Assembly (NCBI GenBank): GCA_963722815.1 | Contig: CAVROM010000011.1 | Coordinates: 496,001-560,000 of the forward strand | Origin: DASQFQ01 sp963722815 | Lineage (GTDB): Bacteria > Actinomycetota > Thermoleophilia > Solirubrobacterales > Solirubrobacteraceae | Length of the DNA stretch: 64,000 bases | Reading direction: 5' to 3' | In this document: in pieces, positions 16,658 to 25,070 of the stretch | How positions within the stretch are numbered: the first letter of the stretch is position 1 | Layout of the letters: every line of letters starts with the position of its first letter | Program-made: the position numbers and the translations under genes | The notes under the pieces: generated by a model | Seen by the model: the letters and a program-made list of their open reading frames with translations, nothing else | What the model was told of the DNA's origin: nothing | Databases searched by the model: none

Positions 16658-18325
16658 TTGCCCCGCCGCCGCCGCCGTCAGCGCCAGATGTTCACGAGCT
16701 CCCGCCGCTCGCGGGTAGGCAGCGTGCGCTGGGTCGAGCCCGGTCGCCGCCGGCGCCGCCGGCTGCCGCTGCTGCCGTTCGCGATCCTGATCCTGCTGCT
16801 GGCGGCGGGCGGCGCGGTCGCCTACGTCCTGCACGATCGCGCGCAGCAGCACGCCGAGCTGCGCGACACCGCGGTGCGCTTCGCGCGCGCCTGGGAGCAG
16901 CGCAGGCCCGCGGCCATGTACCGCGAGCTCGACGCCGATGCGCGCTCGAAGTACTCCGCCCGGCGCTTCGCCGAGGATTACCGCGAGGCCGACGCGGACG
17001 CGACCGTGCGCAAGGTCACCGTCTCCCAGATCGGGCAGGAGAAGGGCGGGCAGGTGCGGATGGCGGTCGCCGTGCAGACGAAGCTGTTCGGCACGCTGCG
17101 CGGGCGCATGGCGCTGCCGGTGACGCGCGTGGGCGAGCGCGTCGGCGTGCGCTGGCGGCCGTACCTGCGGCTGCCCGGCCTGCGCCCCGGCGAGCGCGTG
17201 AAGCGCACGATCCGCGCCGTGCCGCGCCGCGCTTCGGTGCTGGCCGCCGACGGCCACCCGCTCGACAACGAGCCGACCGCCGCCGCGCTCGCGGGCAAGC
17301 CCCCGGCGGGGAGCGACCCCGGCTCCGGCCTCGAGCGCGCCTACAACGACCGGCTGGCCGGTCGCCCGAGCGCGGTGCTGCTGTTCGGCTCGCGCCGGAT
17401 CGCCGCCACGAAGGCGCACCGCGGCCGCTCGGTGCGCGCCACCATCCGGCCCAGCCTGCAGCGCGCCGCGGTCGCAGCGCTCGGCGACCGCCTCGGGGGC
17501 ATCGCCGTGCTGAAGCCGCGCGACGGCTCCGTGCTCGCGCTCAGCGGGCTCTCGATCGACGGCGCCCAGCCGCCGGGCTCGACGTTCAAGATCGTGACGC
17601 TGTCCGCGGCGCTCCAGAACAAGATCGCGAGGCCGTCGAGCAGCTACCCCGTGCGCCAGTACGCGGTGCTGTCGGGCGTGAAGCTGCGCAACGCCAGCGA
17701 CGAGTCCTGCGGCGGCTCGCTCGTCCAGGCGTTCACGGTCTCCTGCAACTCCGTGTTCGCGCCGCTCGGCGCGAAGCTCGGCCGCAAGAAGATGCTCGCC
17801 GCCGCCGAGCGCTTCGGCTTCAACGCGCCGCCGCGCATACCGGGCGCGGTGACGAGCAAGTTCCCGGCCGACCTCAAGGACGACCTCGCGGTCGGCGCCG
17901 CCTCGATCGGGCAGGAGCGCGACCTCGCCACGCCGCTGCAGATGGCGGCCGTCGGCGCGACGATCGCCAACCGCGGCGTGCACCCGACGCCGCGGATCGT
18001 CAGGAACGACAAGGTCATCCGCAGGCGCGCGATCTCCCGCCGGACGGCCGGCGAGGTGCGCGACATGATGCTCTCGGTCGTGCGCTCCGGAACCGGCACG
18101 GCAGCGGCGCTGCCCGGCGTCGAGGTCGCCGGCAAGACCGGCACCGCCGAGCTCCGCCCGACCGCGAGCGGGCCGCCCGACCCGAAGAACACCGACGCCT
18201 GGTTCGTCGCCTTCGCGCCCGCGAGCGCGCCGAAGGTCGTCGTCGCGGTGATGCTCGTCGGCGCGGGCGCGGGCGGCAAGGCCGCGGCGCCGCTGGCTCG
18301 TGAGGTCCTCAGCGCCGCGCTGTAG
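16658..18325 (+). CDS. Class B penicillin-binding protein (transpeptidase)
   Basis: 555 aa from TTG 16658, or 545 aa from ATG 16688. A cytoplasmic Arg-rich tail and one membrane anchor (LLPFAILILLLAAGGAVAYVL) come first. An NTF2-like MecA_N-type domain follows (about residues 65-175), then a dimerisation part and the transpeptidase. Active-site motifs are PPGSTFK (Ser about 308), SCN (about 362) and KTGT (about 493). It would cross-link peptidoglycan outside the membrane. No cell-division or RodA gene is adjacent, so it is probably an accessory MecA/PBP-A-like enzyme. Confidence 0.92.
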   Translation: MPRRRRRQRQMFTSSRRSRVGSVRWVEPGRRRRRRLPLLPFAILILLLAAGGAVAYVLHDRAQQHAELRDTAVRFARAWEQRRPAAMYRELDADARSKYSARRFAEDYREADADATVRKVTVSQIGQEKGGQVRMAVAVQTKLFGTLRGRMALPVTRVGERVGVRWRPYLRLPGLRPGERVKRTIRAVPRRASVLAADGHPLDNEPTAAALAGKPPAGSDPGSGLERAYNDRLAGRPSAVLLFGSRRIAATKAHRGRSVRATIRPSLQRAAVAALGDRLGGIAVLKPRDGSVLALSGLSIDGAQPPGSTFKIVTLSAALQNKIARPSSSYPVRQYAVLSGVKLRNASDESCGGSLVQAFTVSCNSVFAPLGAKLGRKKMLAAAERFGFNAPPRIPGAVTSKFPADLKDDLAVGAASIGQERDLATPLQMAAVGATIANRGVHPTPRIVRNDKVIRRRAISRRTAGEVRDMMLSVVRSGTGTAAALPGVEVAGKTGTAELRPTASGPPDPKNTDAWFVAFAPASAPKVVVAVMLVGAGAGGKAAAPLAREVLSAAL

Positions 18326-18373
18326 CGCCGTCGAACGTCAACGGCGGGCATTGAGGGCAGGGCTCGGCCTGAG

Positions 18374-18490
18374 CGACCATTTCGTCGATCTCGACGGGCG
18401 CTGGCGGCCTGCGATCAACGAAACGCACCCCCTGTGACCACAACGTCGATCTCGACCGCCAGACGCGGGCGCAGATCGACGAAATGGTCG
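18374..18490. repeat. Tandem self-complementary hairpin units between convergent genes
   Basis: CGACCATTTCGTCGATCT (18374-18391) and AGATCGACGAAATGGTCG (18473-18490) are perfect inverted 18-mers. Inside them CTGGCGG and CCGCCAG also pair. The block is also two direct ~56-bp units, each starting (T/C)GACCA..CGTCGATCTCGAC and ending GATC(A/G)ACGAAA, and each can fold on its own. It fills the gap between the PBP (+) and asparagine synthetase (-) genes. It could be a bidirectional terminator or a small mobile repeat. Confidence 0.7.
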
Positions 18491-18541
18491 TTCCCGGTCG
18501 AACCTACCCCTACCCAGCCGCCGTTGCCGTTCGCTGGCGCC

Positions 18542-20032
18542 CTACGCGCGAGCGAAGCGACTGAGCGTCCGCTCCGGGCTGATGCCCTGGAGGTGCTCGC
18601 GCCAGACGCGGTAGTACGCGACCTCCTCCTTCGTGCGGAGAGCCGGGTCGACCGCGCCGCGCTCGGCCTCGAACTCGGCGTCGGAGACCGTCGCCTCGAC
18701 CGCTTGGGAGAGCACGTCGCGGGCGCCTGAGCCGTCGCCGAACTCGGCCTTCGCGCGCCACAGCAGCTCGTCCGGCAGCCAGCCGGTGAACGCCTCGCGC
18801 AGCAGCCGCTTCTCGGGCATGCCCTGCTTCTCCCCCGGCGGGATCCGCAGCGCCCAGGCGATCACGTTGCGATCCAGGAACGGCACCCGCGCCTCGACGG
18901 CGTGCGCCATCGTCACGCGGTCGCAGCGCTGCAGGTTGAGATTGTGGAGCGAGCGCACGGTGCGCTCAAGCTCGGCGTGCAACGCGTCGTCGTCGGTGAA
19001 CTCGCGCATGTAGTCGTAGCCCGCGAACAGCTCGTCGGCGCCCTCGCCGGTGAGGACGACCTTGACGTGCTGGCGGGTGGTGCGGGCGAGCATGTAGTTC
19101 GGCACCGCGCTGCGCACCAGGCCGGGGTCGAAGGCCTCGATCGCGCGCACGACGTTGGGCAGCGACTCGAGCGCCCCGGCCGCGGTGTAAGTGACCTCGA
19201 CGTGGTCGCAGCCGAGGTGCTCGGCGACCGTCCGCGCGGCCGCGAGGTCCGGCGAGGCCTCGGTCCCGACCGCGAACGTCTGCAGCCGCCGCCCGCGCTC
19301 GTTCGCGATCCGCGATGCGATCGCCGCCACCAGCGACGAGTCGAGCCCGCCGGAGAGGAAGACGCCGACGTTGACGTCGCCCATCATCTGCTGGCGCACC
19401 GCGCGCACGAGCGTCTCGCGGGTGCCGGTCAGCAGCTGCTCGCGGTCGGTCACCGGCTTGCGCGCCGCCGGCACCGCGGAGCCGAAGCGCTGTACGCCGT
19501 CCTCCGGCGTCCACGAGCAACCGGGCGGGAACGGCTCGGCGAACGCCTGCCACTCCGGGTCGAAGGCGTGCATCTCGGACGCGAAACGGACCGCTCCGTT
19601 CCGCTGTGCCCAGTACAGGGGCTTGATCCCGACCGGGTCTCGCGCGGCGACGAAGCGCCCGTCGCGGCCGGCCATCACGAACGCGAACATGCCGCTCAGC
19701 TCGGCCAGCCCGCGGGCGCCGCGCTCGTCGATCAGGTGCAGCGCGACCTCGTTGTCGGAGGTGGTCAGCAGCTCGCGGCCGCCGAGCCGCGCGCGGACCT
19801 CCTCGTGGTTGTAGACCTCGCCGTTGCCGACGAGCCACGCGCTCTCGTCGGCCGTGCACAGCGGCTGGCGGCCGCCGCCGACGTCGACGATCGAGAGCCT
19901 GCGGTGCCCGAGCCAGCTGCCGTCGACCTGGACGGCGCCGCGGTCGTCGGGGCCGCGGTGCGCGAGCCGCTCGAGCATCCGCTCCAGCTGCTCGGGGTCG
20001 GAGCCTCCGTGCTCCGCGACGATGCCGCACAT
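18542..20032 (-). CDS. asnB: Asparagine synthase (glutamine-hydrolysing)
   Basis: 496 aa from ATG 20032. MCGIVAEHGG exposes Cys2, the class II glutaminase nucleophile; RGPDDRG, GHRRLSIVD and NGEVYNHEEVR complete the glutaminase domain (about residues 1-190). The synthetase domain has the PP-loop FLSGGLDSSLVAA and TGEGADELFAGYDYM. It converts aspartate, glutamine and ATP to asparagine. At 496 aa it is shorter than AsnB of E. coli, as in many actinobacterial members. It is separated by 22 bp from the nitrilase gene upstream. Confidence 0.92.
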   Translation of the reverse strand: MCGIVAEHGGSDPEQLERMLERLAHRGPDDRGAVQVDGSWLGHRRLSIVDVGGGRQPLCTADESAWLVGNGEVYNHEEVRARLGGRELLTTSDNEVALHLIDERGARGLAELSGMFAFVMAGRDGRFVAARDPVGIKPLYWAQRNGAVRFASEMHAFDPEWQAFAEPFPPGCSWTPEDGVQRFGSAVPAARKPVTDREQLLTGTRETLVRAVRQQMMGDVNVGVFLSGGLDSSLVAAIASRIANERGRRLQTFAVGTEASPDLAAARTVAEHLGCDHVEVTYTAAGALESLPNVVRAIEAFDPGLVRSAVPNYMLARTTRQHVKVVLTGEGADELFAGYDYMREFTDDDALHAELERTVRSLHNLNLQRCDRVTMAHAVEARVPFLDRNVIAWALRIPPGEKQGMPEKRLLREAFTGWLPDELLWRAKAEFGDGSGARDVLSQAVEATVSDAEFEAERGAVDPALRTKEEVAYYRVWREHLQGISPERTLSRFARA

Positions 20033-20053
20033 GCAAACGGGCTACCCGCCCGG

Positions 20054-20910
20054 TCAGCCGCCGAAGCCGAGGGCGGCGGCCACGTCGGCCGCTCCCCCGT
20101 AGGCCTCGGGCCGCCGGTCGGCGAGATGGTCGATGACCATCCGCGAACCCTCGACCGCCGCGAGGTCGACCTCCGCCAGCGCCAGCCCCTCGCGCGCGTG
20201 TGTGCGCGCGAGCACCGCGCCGTCGGGGTCGACGACCTTGGCCGAGCCGAGGAAGCGCAGCGGCCCCCAGCGCCCGATCTGGTTGGCGGACACGACGAGA
20301 CCTGGTTCTCGACCGCGCGGGCGCGGTCGCAGAGGTCGAAGTGGCGCGTCTGGCGATCGTCGCGGATCCGGCGCGCGGGGTGGTGGCGATCGACCGGCCA
20401 TGCCGACAGCGAGCACAGGATCTCGGCCCCGTCGAGCGCCAGCGCGCGCGCCGCCTCGGGGAAGAGCTTGTCGTAACACAGCAGCATCCCGAGCCGGCCC
20501 GCGGGCGTGTCGAAGGCGGCAAAGCCGTCGCCCGCCGTGTAGCCGAAGCGCTCGGCGGGCGGGAGGTGGACCTTGCGCTGGTGGCCGAGCACGCCGTCGC
20601 CGCTGACGCAGATCGCCGACGCGTACAGGCCGCCGGGCCCCAGCTCGCTGTAGCCGGCGCAGATCACGAGGTCGCCGGCGAGCGCGATCAGGCGCGCGAT
20701 CTCCGGCCCGTCGGGCGCGAGCCCTGTCGGCACGTCGGGCGCCATCTCCTCCGGTCCCGGCTCGCGCACGTAGCCGCCGAGCGCGGACTCCGGCAGGACC
20801 AGCAGCCGCGCGCCCTGCTCGCGGGCGCGCCCGGCGTGGTGCGCGATGCGCGCGAGCGCCGCGTCGACGTCGCGATCGAAGGGTGCGGCGAGGGCGGCAA
20901 CGACGAACAC
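20054..20910 (-). CDS. Carbon-nitrogen hydrolase (nitrilase superfamily), one frameshift
   Basis: GTG 20910 gives VFVVAALAAPFDRDVDAALAR. The nitrilase triad is present: Glu in LVLPESALGGYV, Lys in GHQRKVHLPP, Cys in LLCYDKLFPEAARALALDGAEI. Near 20305 a base appears to be missing: AVENQV should run into VVSANQIGRWGPLRFLGSAKVVDPDG, which is in the next frame and ends at 20054. Full length is about 285 aa. The family hydrolyses amides or nitriles. Together with asparagine synthetase downstream it suggests amide-nitrogen metabolism (inference). Confidence 0.82.
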
Positions 20911-21040
20911 GCGGGAAGTATCGGCGGCGCGGGGCGCGCGGTCGATGGACAGCCTGGACAATCGTCGCGGGGCGGCGTGTGGCCCCCGGTACAAGAGGAT
21001 CGCGCGAATATTTCCCCGCACGGATGGGGATTCCTGGCCA

Positions 21041-21403
21041 ATGGCCCTCCTCGAGCTCGTCCGACCGGAACCCGATTGGCTCGCGGCCCTCGAGGTCGCG
21101 TTCACACCCCCGCCCGGCGCCACCGAGCGCCGCCGCCAGGACGACCCGTGGGACGGCGACGCGCCGGAGGAGGAGTCGCGGCGGATCTCCGACGAGCTGC
21201 TGTGGCTCCGCCACGCGATCGAGGAGCCGGAGGCCAGCGGCCTGACGCCCCTGCCGGAGTCGGCCGCCGTCGGGATGTGGGACGCCGAGGACGCCTGCCT
21301 CAGGCGGCTCTGCCGGCTGCGCGACCGCAAGGTGCTCGACGCCGCGGGCTTCCTCCTCCACGAGTCCGACGAGCCCGACGAGCTGCTGGGCGCCGAGGAC
21401 TAG
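21041..21403 (+). CDS. Hypothetical acidic protein (120 aa)
   Basis: ATG 21041 begins MALLELVRPEPDWLAALEVAF. The protein is Glu/Asp rich with likely amphipathic helices (ISDELLWLRHAIEEPEAS and DAEDACLRRLCRLRDRKVLDAAGFLLH). There is no signal peptide or membrane segment. I do not recognise it. The 130-bp gap upstream, shared with the divergent nitrilase, contains an AT-richer stretch (GAATATTTCC, 21006-21015) that may hold a promoter. Its stop is shared in CTAG 21400-21403 with the convergent gene. Confidence 0.55.
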   Translation: MALLELVRPEPDWLAALEVAFTPPPGATERRRQDDPWDGDAPEEESRRISDELLWLRHAIEEPEASGLTPLPESAAVGMWDAEDACLRRLCRLRDRKVLDAAGFLLHESDEPDELLGAED

Positions 21404-21807
21404 GCCGCGATCGAGGCGATCGCCTCGACCGCGCGCTCGTAGTGCTCGCGGCGGATCGAGATGTGTGACTGCTGGCTCATGCTGCGGGCGGCGACGCCGA
21501 TCGCCTCGATCGGCGGCGCAGCATCGAGCACCGGGACGACGAGCAGCGTCTCGATCGCGATCGTCCACGGCCAGCGCGGATGATCGCGCGGCTCGGGCTC
21601 GCCGAGCACCTGCGCGATCGCGAACACGCGCCGCCACACCGACGCGTACATGACCAGCCGATCGCCGGGCACGATCCGCGGCCGCCGCGGGAAGCCCGTG
21701 CGATGCAGCAGGTCGGGCCGCTGGTCGAGCCAGTCCTCGGCCAGCGGCCCGCGCGCGTGGCCGACCGCCTTGAGCCAGTAGGCGGTCGGCCCCCCGCTAG
21801 GCAGCAA
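21400..21807 (-). CDS. EVE/PUA-like domain protein with its 5' end in a hairpin repeat
   Basis: The body PTAYWLKAVGHARGPLAEDW, DRLVMYASVWRRVFAIAQVLGE and HPRWPWTIAIETLLVVPVLD resembles the EVE/PUA-like fold (YWL.. start, then PGDR.VMYAS.. strand). The C-terminus has SMSQQSHISIRREHYERAVEAI. There is no ATG or GTG before PTAYW; the nearest usable codon is TTG 21807 inside repeat copy C, giving LLPSGGPTAYW. This gives 135 aa. The reading frame is also open further upstream through the repeat. The repeat may have replaced the original start. Proteins of this fold bind modified bases or nucleotides in some cases; function here is unknown. Confidence 0.6.
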   Translation of the reverse strand: MLPSGGPTAYWLKAVGHARGPLAEDWLDQRPDLLHRTGFPRRPRIVPGDRLVMYASVWRRVFAIAQVLGEPEPRDHPRWPWTIAIETLLVVPVLDAAPPIEAIGVAARSMSQQSHISIRREHYERAVEAIASIAA

Positions 21808-21826
21808 GCTGCCTGGCTTGGCGCCC
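21791..21826. repeat. Gene-end hairpin repeat, copy C
   Basis: CCCCCGCTAGGCAGC AA GCTGCCTGGC TTGGCGCC. GCTAGGCAGC pairs with GCTGCCTGGC around AA. The 35 bp are identical to copy D at 23.4 kb. Unlike the other copies it lies between two genes on the same (-) strand, after the aldo/keto reductase stop and over the 5' end of the EVE-like gene. Confidence 0.85.
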
Positions 21827-21836
21827 AGCCGCTCCG

Positions 21837-22886
21837 TCAGATGTGCGCTCCGAGCAGCGTCAGGTCGGCTTCGCTGAGGCGCTCGCTCGCCGACTTCGCC
21901 TGGTGCCAGTACGGGTACATCAGCCGCGGCGCGCTGACCTCGTCGAGCCGCTCGCGCTCGTCGTCCTCGAGCGTGAGCTCGACGGCGCCGAGGTTGTCGG
22001 CGAGCTGCTCCTCGGTGCGCGCCCCGACGACCGCGGTCGCGATGCCCGGCCGCGCCAGCGTCCACGCGAGCGCGACCTGCGCCGCGGACACGCCACGGGC
22101 CTCGCCGATCTCCACCAGCACGTCGACGATGTCGTAGAGCTGATCCTCGTCGTGCACCGGCGGCTCGTTCCAGTCGGTCAGGTGGCGCGAGCCCTCCGGC
22201 ATGTCCTGGCCGCGGCGGTACTTGCCCGACAGCAGGCCGCCGGCGAGCGGACTCCAGACGAGGATGCCGACACCCTGGTCGAGCGCGACGGGGACGAGCT
22301 CGTACTCGGCGTCGCGCGCCTGCAGCGAGTAGTGGATCTGCTGCGAGATGAAGCGCTGGAGGTTCTTGCGCTCGGAGATGCCGAGCGCCTTCATGATGTG
22401 CCAGGCGGAGTAGTTGGAGCAGCCGATGTAGCGCACCTTGCCGCTGTCGACCAGGTGGTCGAGCGCGCTCAGCGTCTCCTCGAGCGGCGTGTGGCCGTCC
22501 CACTCGTGGACCTGGAAGAGGTCGATGTAGTCGGTGCCGAGGCGGCGCAGGCTCGCCTCGCAGGCGCGGATCAGGTGGTGGCGGGAGAGCCCGGCGTCGT
22601 TGGGACCGTCGCCCATCGCGAAACGCGCCTTGGTGGCGATCAGCACGCGGTCGCGGCGGCCCTTGAGCGTCTTGCCGACGACCTCTTCCGACAGGCCTTC
22701 GGAGTAGACGTCGGCGGTGTCGATCAGGTTGACGCCCGCGTCGAGGCACATGTCGACCTGGCGGGTGGCGGTGTCGACCTCGGTCGCGCCGACGCGCGTC
22801 CAGTGGCCGCGACCGCCGAAGGTCATCGTGCCGAGGGTGAGGGCGGACACCCGGAGGCCCGAGTGCCCGAGCTGGCGATATTCCAT
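21837..22886 (-). CDS. Aldo/keto reductase (YghZ/tas-like)
   Basis: 349 aa from ATG 22886. MEYRQLGHSGLRVSALTLGTMTFGG is a standard start. Active-site residues are Asp/Tyr in IDTADVYSEGLSEEVVG, Lys in VLIATKARF and His in FQVHEWDG. CSNYSAWHIMKALG and AVVGARTEEQLADNL complete the barrel and the NADPH pocket. The substrate is unknown. It resembles the other aldo/keto reductase at 6.1 kb only at family level. The next gene on this strand begins about 30 bp after its stop, inside a hairpin repeat. Confidence 0.9.
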   Translation of the reverse strand: MEYRQLGHSGLRVSALTLGTMTFGGRGHWTRVGATEVDTATRQVDMCLDAGVNLIDTADVYSEGLSEEVVGKTLKGRRDRVLIATKARFAMGDGPNDAGLSRHHLIRACEASLRRLGTDYIDLFQVHEWDGHTPLEETLSALDHLVDSGKVRYIGCSNYSAWHIMKALGISERKNLQRFISQQIHYSLQARDAEYELVPVALDQGVGILVWSPLAGGLLSGKYRRGQDMPEGSRHLTDWNEPPVHDEDQLYDIVDVLVEIGEARGVSAAQVALAWTLARPGIATAVVGARTEEQLADNLGAVELTLEDDERERLDEVSAPRLMYPYWHQAKSASERLSEADLTLLGAHI

Positions 22887-23007
22887 TGCCCGAGCCTACG
22901 ACCTAGGCGGCTGCGAAGGCCGGCTCCCTTCATCGAGGGATCGATCGGGTCCACTTCGCGCGGGAGCGCGAGCAGTCCAACAGCACGAGCGGGGTAGAAC
23001 AAGAGGC

Positions 23008-23430
23008 ATGACTGACGCAACCCAACTCCACGGCGCTGAGCACGTCCGCGTCTATGAGGAGACGGACGGCGAGGTGGGCCACGACTGGCGCAAGGGCTCG
23101 CCGATCCTCATCCTCACGACCACCGGCCGCAAGTCCGGGGACGAGCGCAAGAACGCCCTGATCTACGGCATGGCCGGTGACAACCCGATGATCGTCGCCT
23201 CCAAGGGCGGCAACCCGCAGCACCCGGCGTGGTACCTCAACCTGCGCGACGTGCCAGAGGTTCAGGTCCAGATCAAGGGCGACAAGTTCCCCGCCAAGGC
23301 TCGCGACGCGACGGCCGAGGAGCGCCCCGAGCTGTGGGAGCAGATGGCCGAGATCTGGCCCGACTACGACAACTACCAGCAGAAGACCGATCGGGAGATC
23401 CCGATCGTGATCCTCGAGCGCGCGGCCTAG
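23008..23430 (+). CDS. Deazaflavin (F420)-dependent nitroreductase family protein
   Basis: ATG 23008 has AAGAGG as RBS and gives 140 aa. SPILILTTTGRKSGDERKNALIYG and NPMIVASKGGNPQHPAWYLNL are the hallmark motifs of the DUF385/Ddn family, in which TGRKSG and NPxWYxNL contact F420 in characterised mycobacterial members. DREIPIVILERA ends the split barrel. It supports the presence of coenzyme F420 in this organism. Downstream, repeat copy D separates it from the convergent YjbR gene. Confidence 0.9.
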   Translation: MTDATQLHGAEHVRVYEETDGEVGHDWRKGSPILILTTTGRKSGDERKNALIYGMAGDNPMIVASKGGNPQHPAWYLNLRDVPEVQVQIKGDKFPAKARDATAEERPELWEQMAEIWPDYDNYQQKTDREIPIVILERAA

Positions 23431-23466
23431 CCCCCCGCTAGGCAGCAAGCTGCCTGGCTTGGCGCC
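23431..23466. repeat. Gene-end hairpin repeat, copy D
   Basis: The same 35 bp as copy C, CCCCCGCTAGGCAGC AA GCTGCCTGGC TTGGCGCC, fill the entire gap between two convergent genes. Each side ends in CTAG that includes the neighbouring gene's TAG stop (23427-23430 and 23465-23468). Confidence 0.85.
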
Positions 23467-23840
23467 TAGCCCCGCGCGCGGATCGCCTGCTCGGCGAGCC
23501 GCTTCGGGGCGATCTGGAGGTACGCCTCCTCGATCGCCCCGGCGATCTCGTTCCAGTCGAGCCCGCGGTTGAGGTGGACGCCCACCCAGCCGCGGTGCCC
23601 GACGTACGGCGGCACGAAGTAGTGCTCGGGCTCGCCCGCCACGAGCGCCGCCTGCATCCCCTCCGGCGCGGCACACCACAGCGCCAGCCGGCCGTCGCCG
23701 TGGTGGTCGTCGAGGTACATGACGAACGTCTTCTTGCCGCGCACGAACCACGTCGGCGAGCCGTGGCTGAGCCGCTCGGTCACCTCCGGCAGCGCCAGGC
23801 ACAGCGCTCGCACGCGCTCGAGTTCGGGCCGATCGGGCAC
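23466..23840 (-). CDS. MmcQ/YjbR family DNA-binding-like protein
   Basis: 124 aa from GTG 23840; ATG 23849 or 23852 are alternatives but overlap the divergent ROK start. The sequence VRALCLALPEVTERLSHGSPTWFVRGKKTFVMYL, WCAAPEGMQAALVA, YFVPPYVGHRGWVGVHL and IEEAYLQIAPKRL matches the MmcQ/YjbR (DUF419) fold, which resembles the CyaY/type II secretion chaperone topology. The cellular role is not established. Confidence 0.85.
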   Translation of the reverse strand: MPDRPELERVRALCLALPEVTERLSHGSPTWFVRGKKTFVMYLDDHHGDGRLALWCAAPEGMQAALVAGEPEHYFVPPYVGHRGWVGVHLNRGLDWNEIAGAIEEAYLQIAPKRLAEQAIRARG

Positions 23841-23850
23841 AATGCGCATC

Positions 23851-24825
23851 ATGACCATCCGGGCAGGCGTGGATCTCGGCGGGACAAAGGTGCAGACGGT
23901 TGTCGTCGACGAGCAGTTCTCGGTCCTCGGCCAGATGCGCATGCCGACCCCGACGAAGGGCGGTCCGCAGGATGTCGCCGACACGATCGCCGCGACGATC
24001 CGCGAGGCCTGCCACCTGGCCGACACCGAGCCCGACCAGCTCGCCTCGATCGGCGTCGGCTCGCCGGGCGACGTGGACGACGCGAACGGCATCGTCACCA
24101 GCGCCCGCAACCTCCCGAACTGGGAGGGCGCGTTCCCGCTCGGCGGCGCGTTGCAGGAGGCGCTCGGCCCACCCGTCTCGCTCGGCAACGACGTCAACGT
24201 CGCCACGATGGCCGAGTTCCATCTCGGCGCCGGCCAGCCCTACAGCTCGCTGCTCGGCGTCTTCTGGGGCACCGGTGTCGGCGGCGGTGTCGTGCTCGAC
24301 GGCAAGCTCTGGCTCGGCCGCGACGCGGCGGGCGAGATCGGCCACATGGTGGTCAAGCTCGGCGGTGCGAAGTGCCCGTGCGGCCGCCACGGCTGCATGG
24401 AGGCCTACGCCGGCCGCGGCGCGATGGAGACCCGCGCCCGCGAGCTCGTCAAGAAGGGCGAGCAGACCGACCTCTTCGAGATCATGGAGAAGCGCGGCCG
24501 CGAGCGACTCACCAGCGGGATCTGGGCGCGCGCGCTGGTGCGCCACGATCCGATGGCCGTGCGGCTCGTCGACCGCGCGATCGAGGCGCTCGGCGCCGGC
24601 GTCGCGTCAGCCGTGAACCTGCTCGACGTCGAGGCGGTGATCATCGGCGGCGGGCTCGGTGTGCGGCTCGGCGATCCCTACCGCAAGCGGATCAAGCACG
24701 CGATGCTCCCGCACGTCTTCGCGGACACGCGCCCGCCGCGTGTGCTGCTGGCCCAGCTCGGCGACCTCGGCGGCGCGATCGGCGCCGCCCTGCTCGCCTC
24801 CGAGGCGGAGACGGCGGCGGCCTGA
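23851..24825 (+). CDS. ROK-family sugar kinase (glucokinase-like)
   Basis: 324 aa from ATG 23851. DLGGTK is the phosphate-binding motif. GVGSPGDVD, LGNDVNVATMAEF (catalytic Asp) and GTGVGGGVVLDGKLW follow. The zinc-binding ROK signature EIGHM..CPCGRHGCMEAYAG is intact. Such enzymes phosphorylate glucose or related sugars with ATP. There is no N-terminal helix-turn-helix, so it is a kinase rather than a ROK repressor. ATG 23842 is a possible alternative start. Confidence 0.92.
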   Translation: MTIRAGVDLGGTKVQTVVVDEQFSVLGQMRMPTPTKGGPQDVADTIAATIREACHLADTEPDQLASIGVGSPGDVDDANGIVTSARNLPNWEGAFPLGGALQEALGPPVSLGNDVNVATMAEFHLGAGQPYSSLLGVFWGTGVGGGVVLDGKLWLGRDAAGEIGHMVVKLGGAKCPCGRHGCMEAYAGRGAMETRARELVKKGEQTDLFEIMEKRGRERLTSGIWARALVRHDPMAVRLVDRAIEALGAGVASAVNLLDVEAVIIGGGLGVRLGDPYRKRIKHAMLPHVFADTRPPRVLLAQLGDLGGAIGAALLASEAETAAA

Positions 24826-24853
24826 GCCGCCACCGTCCACGCCCCGGACGCAG

Positions 24854-25009
24854 TTACCAGTAGTGCCTTCGGCCTCCGACGGAGCGGTCCATGGATCCGA
24901 GGATCCACAGCACGGCACCGATCACGATCAGCACGATGCCGATGACGTAGAGAATGTTGATGCTCAGCACAAGGCCGAGGATCAGCAACAGCAGTCCAAG
25001 CAGAATCAC
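24854..25009 (-). CDS. Tiny two-helix membrane protein (51 aa, DUF6131-like)
   Basis: GTG 25009 is preceded by GGAGGTAG (RBS, about 25018-25025). The protein VILLGLLLLILGLVLSINIL..YVIGIVLIVIGAVLWILG consists of two membrane helices and a short basic tail SMDRSVGGRRHYW. It is the typical small membrane protein seen in many actinobacteria (DUF6131-like), function unknown. It is convergent with the ROK kinase. Confidence 0.75.
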   Translation of the reverse strand: MILLGLLLLILGLVLSINILYVIGIVLIVIGAVLWILGSMDRSVGGRRHYW

Positions 25010-25070
25010 GGCAGTCCTACCTCCGGTCAATGGGACAGTCCTGCCCCTTTATGCCCAGCGGACCGCCCGC

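Noticed and set aside
15203..17983. 926-aa minus-strand open frame
   Set aside because: Opposite the VOC, hydrolase and PBP genes; only Arg/Ala/His-rich translation with no motifs.
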